This document shows positions 14,458 to 21,112 of a stretch of 24,201 nt of DNA, in pieces. Position 1 is the stretch's first letter. The number at the start of each line of letters is the position of its first letter. The notes under the pieces were generated by a model. That model ran no database searches. It saw only the letters and a list, made by a program, of their open reading frames with translations, and was not told the origin of the DNA. Origin of the DNA: a virus; the IMG/VR virus record IMGVR_UViG_3300044620_001687, positions 1-24,201 of that record. One strand, given 5' to 3'. A program made the translations under genes and the position numbers.

Positions 14458-15178
14458 GTAAAACCTTCCTTCTTTCTGCTTCTTTTTTTAGCCTTTCGGC
14501 TCTGTAGTGAGCGTCTTGCATGCTGAGCATTATCGACTTATACGTATCGAATGCTTTGTCCTGAGTCAGCCCCTTGCGGCTAAAAAGCTTTTTGCCGGCC
14601 TCTACGTGTAGCGGGTCAGGCTTAAAGCTTGCAACAGCCGGTTGGTTCACGACGCCTTTTTTTCGAGTGTCATATGCGTACTGAAGCTCATTCGAAAGCA
14701 CAGCAAACGTTTTTACAAGGACAGTTGGCGTATTTAGACCGACGATTGACTTGGCATCGCAAGAAAGTGGGTCGTAGATTTCCAATTCCTGCAACGCATA
14801 CTGATAGAGTCTCGAGCGAGGAATGTCGAACTGTACAGTCTCAAGTATCGTGTCGACGATTTTGGGCCAATCCGACTCGCTCGAAGCCCATAGCGTGTAA
14901 TCCCATGCCGAATCGGAACCGACAGTCAGTCCGCGAAAGACAGGCTTTTCGAATTTGTACCAGAAGACTTTAACGTCATGTTGCTGAACCAAATCGGCAA
15001 GGTTTGTCTCCGAATACCGGCCCCAGATGTAGATCAACGCAGGCGAATACCAGACGTAGCCTGGGATATCTGCAAGCCGCGTAGCTCGCTGAAACTCAAT
15101 TCGGTACTTAGGCACGCGAAACGGCTTGAACTCGTAGAACTTGTCCTGCTTCGGTTTTGGTGGCTGCTGATCGCTCAT
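14447..15178 (-). CDS. Hypothetical protein
   Basis: 243 residues; not recognised. It is rich in aromatic residues in the first half (KFYEFKPFRVPKYRIEFQ, GYVWYSPALIYIWGRYSE, VFWYKFEKPVFRGL), which looks like a compact alpha/beta domain. The C-terminal 70 residues are basic and helical (KSIMLSMQDAHYRAERLKKE then AERRKVLRGK). The ATG at 15178 has AAAGGG five bases upstream. An in-frame GTG two codons earlier overlaps the preceding stop and lies in the ribosome site, so the ATG is chosen. The basic tail could bind nucleic acid; nothing else points to a role. Confidence 0.7.
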   Translation of the reverse strand: MSDQQPPKPKQDKFYEFKPFRVPKYRIEFQRATRLADIPGYVWYSPALIYIWGRYSETNLADLVQQHDVKVFWYKFEKPVFRGLTVGSDSAWDYTLWASSESDWPKIVDTILETVQFDIPRSRLYQYALQELEIYDPLSCDAKSIVGLNTPTVLVKTFAVLSNELQYAYDTRKKGVVNQPAVASFKPDPLHVEAGKKLFSRKGLTQDKAFDTYKSIMLSMQDAHYRAERLKKEAERRKVLRGK

Positions 15179-15180
15179 GG

Positions 15181-15879
15181 TCACCCTTTACCGCAAAAAC
15201 CGCAAGCGGCTGCCGTGGCCAATAGTGCAAGATTGTCGGCCTCAGCGCTGCAACCGACGCCAGCCCAGCGGTCCAAAATGCTCTGATACTTGTTCTTCGT
15301 GTCGTTGTCCTTGGCGTTGTATGCACAAGCACGAAGCAATTCGACAACCGAATCGCCAGTATCAAGTCCTGGCTCAATCATCCTTGTATTCAACAACAAA
15401 CCAGGCGGCAGTGGCGATCCGAGTGCCGCAGTGCAGTAGCAAAGCCGCGTGAAAAAATCGCGAATACCTGGCATGCCCACAAACACCACTCGCTTACTGG
15501 CCGGTGTTGTGATGTCGCTAAACCATTCATCGGGAAATGTGTTCATCAAAAACGACCTAACAGCGAGGCTTACAGGCAGCCTGTCGCCATCTGGCAGCCG
15601 TTTGGCAAGTTGAAACGTTGTCACCGATTCCAGCTTTGGAATCGCAATCTTTACTGCCAACAGTTCGCGGTTGAGCTTATCCATTGGTAGCTCTGTAAGT
15701 TCCAATTGCCTGCTGGCAAGCACTTCTGTCAGCTCTGTGTACTCAGGAAGCATCTGCTTCAGTTGTGCCCGCTGCTCGGAAAGCTCAGGATCGACTTGAA
15801 CGGGGCCTACTTTTTCAACAAAGTCAAGCAGTTTGGATTCCGCAGCGGACGTGTAAGCCCAGCTCACAAAAACGTACAT
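15181..15879 (-). CDS. Hypothetical protein
   Basis: 232 residues; not recognised. It starts MYVFVSWAYTSAAESKLLDF. A helical middle (EQRAQLKQMLPEYTELTEVL and MDKLNRELLAVKIAIPKLE) precedes a more mixed half with RVVFVGMPGIRDFFTRL and an Ala/Cys-rich C-terminus (ALLATAAACGFCGKG) containing a CGFCG pair. No catalytic motif is visible. The ATG at 15879 has GGAGG seven bases upstream and shares one base with the previous stop (TGATG), so coupling to the upstream gene is likely. An in-frame TTG two codons earlier is rejected. Confidence 0.7.
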   Translation of the reverse strand: MYVFVSWAYTSAAESKLLDFVEKVGPVQVDPELSEQRAQLKQMLPEYTELTEVLASRQLELTELPMDKLNRELLAVKIAIPKLESVTTFQLAKRLPDGDRLPVSLAVRSFLMNTFPDEWFSDITTPASKRVVFVGMPGIRDFFTRLCYCTAALGSPLPPGLLLNTRMIEPGLDTGDSVVELLRACAYNAKDNDTKNKYQSILDRWAGVGCSAEADNLALLATAAACGFCGKG

Positions 15880-16994
15880 CAGCAAACCTCCACAGTTGAG
15901 TCTGGAACGATGATTTTACTTGTCGCAATTACGGGTAGCTGCGATACAACGCACAATTTCCCGTTGAGCAACAGATCGCAAACAATAGATTCGTCCGGCA
16001 ATTTGTAGCTCGGACTGCGTTCGATGACAAAAACGTTGTTGTGCTCAAATAACGGGCTATTATCGGTCAGCGTTTCACCTTCTCGCAAAACCGCGGCACC
16101 GACTAGCAAACAGCCGGCTTCGCGGCACCACTTGGCAAGCCTATGCTGCGACTTGTTAGCGACCGATTCGCTACTAAAAAAATCAGGGGCTTGTACTGTC
16201 AATCGAAGATCGTCAACGATCAAAACGTCAACAGGATTTGTCAGCTGAGAGCCAATTACGGTTTCATATAGCCGCTGAAATGCTTTGCCGGATTCACACA
16301 CGTGCTTCCATGCGTCCTGAGGAACAGTGACAAGTCTCGGATCGCTCGCAACTGGAGCTGTGCAGCCAAGACGCACTGCCTGAAACGACTGATGGTCAAC
16401 CAGAAGGTCTCGAGTCAGTTGATCAAGTACTAGCTGCAAGTCTTGCTTTGCACCGACAAATAGCAGCGGGCGATCTCTTTTGAAGACACAGCCGTGAATG
16501 TGGTCAAACGTGATGGCAGTTTCGATCCTTGCCTTTTCCGCTGCTTCCGCTTCGCTCCTTCGCTGATTCTCACCTGCTGTAATCATGCGAGTGGCAATTT
16601 CTTTTAGTTTCGGCAACAGCACAGCGTCAGTGCCGAAAAGCACACGTCGAATCTCAAACTCATCCTGTGCCTTCATCGCCGCAGCGTTAACGAATACTTC
16701 CTTCAGCTTGGCCTTACGGTCTGCCGTGAGAGGAATTTCCGTTGCCGGTTGATTCAAAGCTTCTGGAAGCTTGAGTGTTGAAAACTCTTCGCTATCAAAC
16801 AGATGATCAAGCTCCTGCAACACAAGGGTGTGCAGTTGTCGAAGAATGATCATCGAATTAAGAATTTCAACGATTGGTTTTGAGGTGGCAGCAAGTTGAT
16901 TAGCAGCGACTGCAACTAACTCCATGTCTCGCATCAAGACGGCTTCGTCCTGCGTCGCAACAGGCGTGTCGGTCATTTGTTCGTCAGTTGACAT
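15879..16994 (-). CDS. Hypothetical protein, RecA-fold-like C-terminal half without P-loop
   Basis: 371 residues; no family assigned. Residues 1-160 are mostly helical and charged. From about 162 the order of elements resembles a RecA/DnaB-type core: RPLLFVGAKQDLQLVLDQL (about 175-193) where a Walker A would lie, VDVLIVDDLRLTVQ (255-268) with the look of a Walker B, then SQHRLAKWCREAGCLLVGAA, like the DnaB/KaiC segment ending in a sensor strand. No GxxxxGK[ST] exists, so ATP hydrolysis is unlikely; it may be an inactive relative that partners another ATPase. This is a visual impression only. AGGAG seven bases before the ATG at 16994 supports the start. The gene overlaps the nuclease gene by 11 bases. 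Confidence 0.7.
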   Translation of the reverse strand: MSTDEQMTDTPVATQDEAVLMRDMELVAVAANQLAATSKPIVEILNSMIILRQLHTLVLQELDHLFDSEEFSTLKLPEALNQPATEIPLTADRKAKLKEVFVNAAAMKAQDEFEIRRVLFGTDAVLLPKLKEIATRMITAGENQRRSEAEAAEKARIETAITFDHIHGCVFKRDRPLLFVGAKQDLQLVLDQLTRDLLVDHQSFQAVRLGCTAPVASDPRLVTVPQDAWKHVCESGKAFQRLYETVIGSQLTNPVDVLIVDDLRLTVQAPDFFSSESVANKSQHRLAKWCREAGCLLVGAAVLREGETLTDNSPLFEHNNVFVIERSPSYKLPDESIVCDLLLNGKLCVVSQLPVIATSKIIVPDSTVEVC

Positions 16995-17415
16995 TTGTCA
17001 GCTCCTCAGCTTCAACGCCATTAGCGGGCAGGGCATTTAATTTAGCAGCAAACGCACGGCGGTCAGCATCGGGAAGATGCATAATGATGTTCTTCGCTAC
17101 AGCGATGATGTCGTCAACCCAGCACATGAACGTCCAGCGGCTGTGATCGCGGCGTGCCCACACTGTCGGCAACTCGCCTTTTCGGGCTGTACCTGCGTCC
17201 CTGGTTGCCTGAGCCATAGCCCCGAGGTGGTTAAGCGACTTGTACCGCTTGCACTCGAGATGGATGCCTTCAAATGCTACGACGTCTTTGCCTTCCGTTC
17301 CGTCGTGCTGCTGCCCGCGACGAGCTGCGATCGGAAACATCTTTTTGAGGTAATTAGCCAGCTCTCGTTCGCCAGCCTTGCCCTTCACGCAAGAGTTAAT
17401 CCTTTTTTTAGCCAT
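16984..17415 (-). CDS. PD-(D/E)XK nuclease, Hjc-type Holliday-junction resolvase-like
   Basis: 143 residues, about the size of Hjc-type resolvases. The N-terminal helix VKGKAGERELANYLKKMFP (about 10-28) has the family-like KGxxGERE pattern with Glu16/18. GTEGKDVVAFEGIHLECKRY (about 39-58) contains the nuclease core: Asp44, then Glu54 and Lys56 in E-C-K, the metal-binding triad. In Hjc-like enzymes these residues cut four-way DNA junctions; other PD-(D/E)XK phage endonucleases look similar, so junction specificity is inferred. It follows a 3'-5' exonuclease by about ten bases and belongs to the same recombination block as the UvsX-like recombinase. AAGGA five bases before the ATG at 17415 sets the start. 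Confidence 0.85.
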   Translation of the reverse strand: MAKKRINSCVKGKAGERELANYLKKMFPIAARRGQQHDGTEGKDVVAFEGIHLECKRYKSLNHLGAMAQATRDAGTARKGELPTVWARRDHSRWTFMCWVDDIIAVAKNIIMHLPDADRRAFAAKLNALPANGVEAEELTNVN

Positions 17416-17425
17416 CAAAGTCCTT

Positions 17426-18310
17426 TCAAACTACTCGCTGCCTGTGGGTCGAACGCACGTGCATTCGCTCCCTTTCCACTTTTGCTTTTGCTAAATCCTC
17501 TTCAACCATTTGCTGCAAAGCCGACGCTTTCGAATCAGGCTCCGCTCTTGAATTGTTGCGATAAATGCGGCTGCGAAACTCTTCCATGATCCAATGCAGA
17601 CAAGTTGAGTCGTACTCCGCACTGTGCAGCTTGTTAGGATCAACGTTGTGTTTTACGTCAAGCCCGTAATGGCTGAGTATAAGTTTCAGATTCCACTTTA
17701 CACCCGGCACTCTCGTATGCAGGATACGCTGGAAATACGTCTTGAGCGTTTCATTCCTGTGTGGAAGCATGACAACTTTGTAGTTGGCAAGGTCGCCCGA
17801 TTGCGCTTCCCAGATTTGCGTAGCCTTATAGATACCACCTGTGTCGAAATAGCCGTGCTGTGGTAACTCAAACGGTTTGTTCAAGAAGCGACCGAAGTTG
17901 CCACGAAGTAGACGCTCATCTGCGTTCTGCCCGTTTTGCGCTACAAAAGGCAAGTTGCGTCTGTTCCACACATCAAAAAGCTTTTGGTAAAAACGTAAGG
18001 CTTTGATGGGATCAATACCTTGCTTGACAACTTCTGGCGTTAGTCGCCAACTTGGACCAACGATTGATCGCATGTTCTGAAGCTGGTAGTCCAACCACGA
18101 AGCTTGAACACCGGGATAGCTATACCAGTTAAGGACTATACTCAGCTTGTCGATGACAAGTCCGTCTTCGACCATGGTGTGGCCGATCTCGACGATGAGA
18201 TCTCGATTTTCGTTGCTACCCGTGAACTCAGTGTCGAAGCACAAATACGAAGACGGAAATTTATGCCCATACTTCGCCGTGAACGACTCGTCCCACTCGT
18301 TGACAATCAT
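17426..18310 (-). CDS. DEDDh-type 3'-5' exonuclease (DnaQ/RNase T superfamily)
   Basis: 294 residues. All exonuclease motifs are visible. Exo I is CFDTEFTG with Asp26 and Glu28. The Exo II region, VAQNGQNADERLL (about 123-135), has Asp131. Exo III is HSAEYDSTC with His229 and Asp234, giving the H-x4-D spacing of the DEDDh class. These enzymes remove nucleotides from 3' ends using two metal ions. Residues 45-125 and 160-220 contain insertions, making it longer than a bare DnaQ domain of about 180 residues. The C-terminus is helical and basic (LAKAKVERERMHVRSTHRQR) and may bind DNA or a partner. AAGGA six bases before the ATG at 18310 supports the start. Possible jobs are replication proofreading or end processing; the substrate is not evident. 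Confidence 0.9.
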   Translation of the reverse strand: MIVNEWDESFTAKYGHKFPSSYLCFDTEFTGSNENRDLIVEIGHTMVEDGLVIDKLSIVLNWYSYPGVQASWLDYQLQNMRSIVGPSWRLTPEVVKQGIDPIKALRFYQKLFDVWNRRNLPFVAQNGQNADERLLRGNFGRFLNKPFELPQHGYFDTGGIYKATQIWEAQSGDLANYKVVMLPHRNETLKTYFQRILHTRVPGVKWNLKLILSHYGLDVKHNVDPNKLHSAEYDSTCLHWIMEEFRSRIYRNNSRAEPDSKASALQQMVEEDLAKAKVERERMHVRSTHRQRVV

Positions 18311-18351
18311 GACACATCCTTGCGAACTGAAGTCAATTAGCTGTTATTGCA

Positions 18352-18876
18352 TCAGGACTTACGAAACGCCGCAAAAGCGTTAGTGATGCGTGACCTCAGA
18401 TGCAAAAGACGCCGCTGCCAACGAGACATACCAGCATAGCGACGAAAACGATCTGCGTACTCAAGTAGCTGTTCAAGACTCGCTAGCGGGCCATCCACTT
18501 TACCGCCAACGGAAATTGACGCGTCTCGAACACCAGCAAACTGAATGCCAGCGTAAGCCGTGCCAATCATTGCCAGAACAGCAACCTGAGCTGCGGGCTT
18601 GCAAGCAAAGAAGCCAGAGGCCTCGATGCTGTCGTGCATGCTCAATTCCGGCTTTGTCGCCGCGGAAGCAAGATAGGTGCAGTAACAACCGCACGCGTTG
18701 CCAAGATCGTCCATAGACACGTTTTCACGTGCTAGAACTTCGGAAAGCTCGACCCATTGCTGGTCTTCAAGCCTGCCAGCGACAAGAGACATTACCTGCG
18801 TGAAATTGTGAGCGACATCGCGGTTGACGTTGTACAGCCGGTTGTCACTAGAACTCATCCTCGCTTGCAGCGACAT
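18352..18876 (-). CDS. Hypothetical protein
   Basis: 174 residues; not recognised. It is largely helical: LYNVNRDVAHNFTQVMSLVA, a VELSEVLARENVSMDDLG helix, a Cys patch CGCYCTYL, and a hydrophobic Ala/Gly-rich segment AAQVAVLAMIGTAYAGIQFA (about 94-113). That segment is borderline for a membrane helix but contains Gln and fits a buried helix too. The C-terminus is very basic (RFRRYAGMSRWQRRLLHLRS). The ATG at 18876 has AAAGGG four bases upstream and overlaps the previous gene by 29 bases; an ATG at 18858 is the alternative but has no properly spaced site. Confidence 0.68.
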   Translation of the reverse strand: MSLQARMSSSDNRLYNVNRDVAHNFTQVMSLVAGRLEDQQWVELSEVLARENVSMDDLGNACGCYCTYLASAATKPELSMHDSIEASGFFACKPAAQVAVLAMIGTAYAGIQFAGVRDASISVGGKVDGPLASLEQLLEYADRFRRYAGMSRWQRRLLHLRSRITNAFAAFRKS

Positions 18877-19183
18877 ATCGCCCTTTCTGTGCCAGTTTCC
18901 TTAGCTTTCCGATTCTGCCAGCATGAGACACGATGGAGTTCCAAGTAAGTTTGAAACCGACTCGCTGCTGATGTGAAGCAAAACCATCTAACGCTCTATG
19001 GTAACAACACAGCAAAGACGCATCAACGCCATCCAAAATCTGAGACACAGAACACCAGTCGGAATAAGGCCGATAGCCGTTCCGAAAAAGCCAAAGCTCA
19101 AACAGCAACTCCCCTTCAGTTACAGCTGGCGAGCCTTGAACAAACAAAGATGACAAACTAGCTTGCTGTACAGCCAAACTCAA
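18848..19183 (-). CDS. Small hypothetical protein, probable TTG start
   Basis: 111 residues; not recognised. It is helical and mixed: TEGELLFELWLFRNGYRPYS (about 22-41), VSQILDGVDASLLCCYHRAL, and a basic SHAGRIGKLRKLAQKGRYV before an acidic end. No ATG exists in the first part. The TTG at 19183, overlapping the previous stop by four bases with GGAGG ten bases upstream, is the best candidate, and a second TTG two codons later is also possible. The start is therefore uncertain, though the reading frame itself fits the packed gene string. Confidence 0.58.
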   Translation of the reverse strand: MSLAVQQASLSSLFVQGSPAVTEGELLFELWLFRNGYRPYSDWCSVSQILDGVDASLLCCYHRALDGFASHQQRVGFKLTWNSIVSHAGRIGKLRKLAQKGRYVAASEDEF

Positions 19184-20022
19184 AGCTTACGTGCCTCCTC
19201 TACACAACTAACACACATCGATAAAAACTCGATTTCTTCAGGATCAAACAAACCAGGCTTTCCACACTTCAAACAAGTGCCTCGCTTGTAAGTTAACCGC
19301 CTTGTTGCCAGCAAGCAACGGTCCGTACCGAATGGGCAATGATAGCAAGCAGGTTCGCCCTCTAACTTTTTGAGGCAGGGAGTCTGAGCCCTGTCCCTTG
19401 CGTCGAGAATTAACGTGTTATGCTTTGTCGTGGCACTGTTATGTCCAAGCTCAAAACCTTGAGGCTCGTCGTTAGACCTTTTTGGGTCTAACAGTATGAA
19501 GCAACGCAAACCGTAAAACTGGTTGGCATGCTCAAATAGCCGCTTGTTTCTCTGCTGGCCTCGGCTGTCTATCGAAGAACGACGAAAACCGAATCCGTAA
19601 CCTTTTGCGTTGCGAAATGAAGCCAGGTAACGGAGCTTTTTAAACGACCACACCTGCACCAGCTTACGAGGAACAATGCTGCCTGCAAGGCTTTGAAACA
19701 CAAGCTGAACGCCAAGCTTACGCCCGTGCCTTCGAACTTGTATTTCGCAGATCTGCACAGGCACCCACTCGTACGCAATCTGCGACACCCAACTAGCGAC
19801 TGGCTTTTGCTCGAGCAGTTGTTCAACATTGCCCGACAATCGCCAACACGTCTCTTTTAGCAATTCGTCCGTCAAAACCTGATTAACAAGAGACTTGACG
19901 CTATTTTGAATCGTGTCTCTCAAAATGTAGTCCGGCAACTCTGCCACGAGTGCGTCCATAAACAGGTGAAAATCCTCACCTGTCAATTTCTTGCCCAGCA
20001 GAAAGCCCAGTCTTTTCATCAT
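19180..20022 (-). CDS. Hypothetical protein with two Cys clusters (putative metal binding)
   Basis: 280 residues from the ATG at 20022; not recognised. The N-terminal 90 residues are helical (FLLGKKLTGEDFHLFMDALV onward). The middle is beta-rich and basic (RRHGRKLGVQLVFQSL, and KKLRYLASFRNAKGYGFGFR). The C-terminal 70 residues hold two four-cysteine groups: one with PCLKK...ACYHCPFGTDRC spacing (C-x9-C-x2-C-x6-C) and one CxxC-x16-CxxC with TCLKCGKPG and MCVSCVEE, the latter a plausible zinc ribbon. The set may bind zinc, or an iron-sulfur cluster in the first group. Lying between recombination genes, it may act on DNA; that is inference. In-frame starts at 20100 (ATG) and 20127 (TTG) would extend the overlap with the previous gene to 125-152 bases; none has a good ribosome site. 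Confidence 0.68.
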   Translation of the reverse strand: MMKRLGFLLGKKLTGEDFHLFMDALVAELPDYILRDTIQNSVKSLVNQVLTDELLKETCWRLSGNVEQLLEQKPVASWVSQIAYEWVPVQICEIQVRRHGRKLGVQLVFQSLAGSIVPRKLVQVWSFKKLRYLASFRNAKGYGFGFRRSSIDSRGQQRNKRLFEHANQFYGLRCFILLDPKRSNDEPQGFELGHNSATTKHNTLILDARDRAQTPCLKKLEGEPACYHCPFGTDRCLLATRRLTYKRGTCLKCGKPGLFDPEEIEFLSMCVSCVEEARKL

Positions 20023-20545
20023 CTTGTTGCGACGTCTCAGCACCAGCTTTACCGAGACAGGGTTGAACGGAATCTGGTCTCCGCTTGAAGTCGATGACAT
20101 TGTTTGTGTCGTCCAGTATGTCCTCAATTGTTAGACCAACATCTACGTACTCGTTGCGAACCCAACGTACGTATTTCTCGCCGTCGTCACTCACAAACTC
20201 ATGAATTCTGTTGCCAGCTTCGCTCAATGAAGTGTCAAAGTAATTCCAACCTGGCAGCTCAAAACTTTTGAAAGCGACACCTTGAAACTCACTGGTGATT
20301 TCGGAAATATCGCCACCAGCGTTAAGGTATTCAGCCACGGCTTCCCAGATAATCAGCTTTCTGCGAAGCTTGCCAACATCCAAAATCGTAGGAAAGTCTA
20401 CAACTTCTGAAACCATAACTTCTTGCACGTCAGCCTTTTCGACTTGAAAGCCAAAAGCCAACGTTGCGTTGACAGTGCCAGCAATATCGAGCCGTGCAAA
20501 AAAACCGTCCTCTGGATCCAGCTTCTTCCAATCAAAAACGTTCAT
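19976..20545 (-). CDS. Hypothetical protein
   Basis: 189 residues; not recognised. It is acidic with beta-like stretches early (GTVNATLAFGFQVEKADVQ, VSEVVDFPTILDVG), a Trp-containing helix (KLIIWEAVAEYLNAGGD), a central aromatic part (SFELPGWNYFDTSLSE, YVRWVRNEYVDVGLTI) and a polar, disordered C-terminus (KAGAETSQQDDEKTGLSAG). GAGG lies five bases before the ATG at 20545, which overlaps the previous stop in an ATGA. Its tail overlaps the next gene, and the loose C-terminal residues may be tolerated because of that overlap. Confidence 0.7.
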   Translation of the reverse strand: MNVFDWKKLDPEDGFFARLDIAGTVNATLAFGFQVEKADVQEVMVSEVVDFPTILDVGKLRRKLIIWEAVAEYLNAGGDISEITSEFQGVAFKSFELPGWNYFDTSLSEAGNRIHEFVSDDGEKYVRWVRNEYVDVGLTIEDILDDTNNVIDFKRRPDSVQPCLGKAGAETSQQDDEKTGLSAGQEIDR

Positions 20546-20940
20546 GCTGTCCTCTGATTAGGTACTTCAATGACCAAACCGAGATAACCTCGGTAACGTC
20601 CATCTACTTCGTGGCAATTTGTGCCGATGAAAACGATTGCCCGTGTAGGCTTTTCAATCGGACAGATGCTTGCCACGAACTTCAACGCAGTTTCAAGGAA
20701 GACCGCTACGAGCAAGCTGTGCAACGAAAAGTCCGACTCAACGTTGGGATTCGGTGTCAACGCGAACACGGGCACTCTTGCAAGCTGACTGTTAGTGGTA
20801 GCTATCGCAAAACTGCCATCGTCGGGCTTTTGCAACACGTAATAGACGTGCTTGGGTTTCATACCGCCCCACCCGATAACGGGTTGTTGCTTAGCCTTCA
20901 AGTACGGTTCAACTTTGACTGAAACGTATTCAAATCGCAC
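20542..20940 (-). CDS. Hypothetical protein, GTG start behind a terminator hairpin
   Basis: 132 residues from a GTG at 20940; not recognised. It looks like a beta-rich single domain: RFEYVSVKVEPYLKAKQQPV, then VYYVLQKPDDGSFAIATT, FSLHSLLVAVFLETALKFVA and TRAIVFIGTNCHEVDGRYRG, with a final strand LGLVIEVP. An AAGGAG six bases upstream fixes the GTG. The frame stays open as far as 21096, but that extension would be the structured non-coding stretch and is rejected. The terminator U-run ends only 25 bases before the start codon, with too little room for a separate promoter. Expression should therefore need read-through or RNA processing, so this gene may be controlled by termination. Confidence 0.7.
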   Translation of the reverse strand: MRFEYVSVKVEPYLKAKQQPVIGWGGMKPKHVYYVLQKPDDGSFAIATTNSQLARVPVFALTPNPNVESDFSLHSLLVAVFLETALKFVASICPIEKPTRAIVFIGTNCHEVDGRYRGYLGLVIEVPNQRTA

Positions 20941-20965
20941 GCAAAACTCCTTGTTGTTGATACAT

Positions 20966-21000
20966 AAAAAAACTCGCAGCAACATCCTTGTTACTGCGAG
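20966..21000 (-). terminator. Rho-independent terminator
   Basis: On the minus strand a 12-bp stem (21000-20989 paired with 20984-20973) with a 4-base loop is followed at once by seven T residues (20972-20966). One pair is a G-U wobble in minus-strand RNA and would be a C-A mismatch in plus-strand RNA, so the structure is tuned to the gene strand. It lies after the poly-Glu gene and directly before the ribosome site of the 20940 gene. On the plus strand only TTTT follows, so reverse termination would be weaker. Confidence 0.9.
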
Positions 21001-21004
21001 TTTT

Positions 21005-21056
21005 GGCGGGGAGGGCGACCTACAGTCGTGGCAAACTGAGGTCGCCCAACCCCGCC
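21005..21056 (-). repeat. Long GC-rich inverted repeat
   Basis: Arms 21005-21021 and 21039-21056 match over a 7-bp outer stem (GGCGGGG with CCCCGCC) and a 9-bp inner stem (GGGCGACCT with AGGTCGCCC), separated by a small A/AA internal loop. The 17-base loop can add a 4-bp CAGT/ACTG pair. Together this is a nearly continuous 20-bp hairpin, far stronger than anything else in the window, and it lies four bases from the terminator stem. It could be an RNA structure or, as DNA, a cruciform or protein-binding site. Confidence 0.85.
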
Positions 21057-21112
21057 TGTCACGGGGAAGCACAGGTGAGGTGGAACCCGGCTTCAATTAA
21101 CCCGCGATAACT

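Larger units (their letters stand above)
20941..21112 (-). ncRNA. Structured non-coding intergenic stretch (candidate RNA element)
   Basis: About 172 bases without a gene, between the poly-Glu gene stop and the GTG at 20940. In minus-strand order it holds a lead with CCTGT/ACAGG and CCCCG/CGGGG inverted repeats (21055-21075 and 21050-21066), then a long GC-rich hairpin (21005-21056), then the terminator (20966-21000). The short CCCCG/CGGGG pair and the base of the long hairpin use the same bases (21050-21054), so they exclude each other, as in attenuators or riboswitch-like leaders. It could be a small RNA ending at the terminator, a 3' stability element or a regulated leader. No known RNA family is recognised. 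Confidence 0.45.

Noticed and set aside
20941-21096. N-terminal extension of the 20542-20940 protein
   Set aside because: The frame is open, but it would translate the terminator and long hairpin. The only good ribosome site points to the GTG at 20940.
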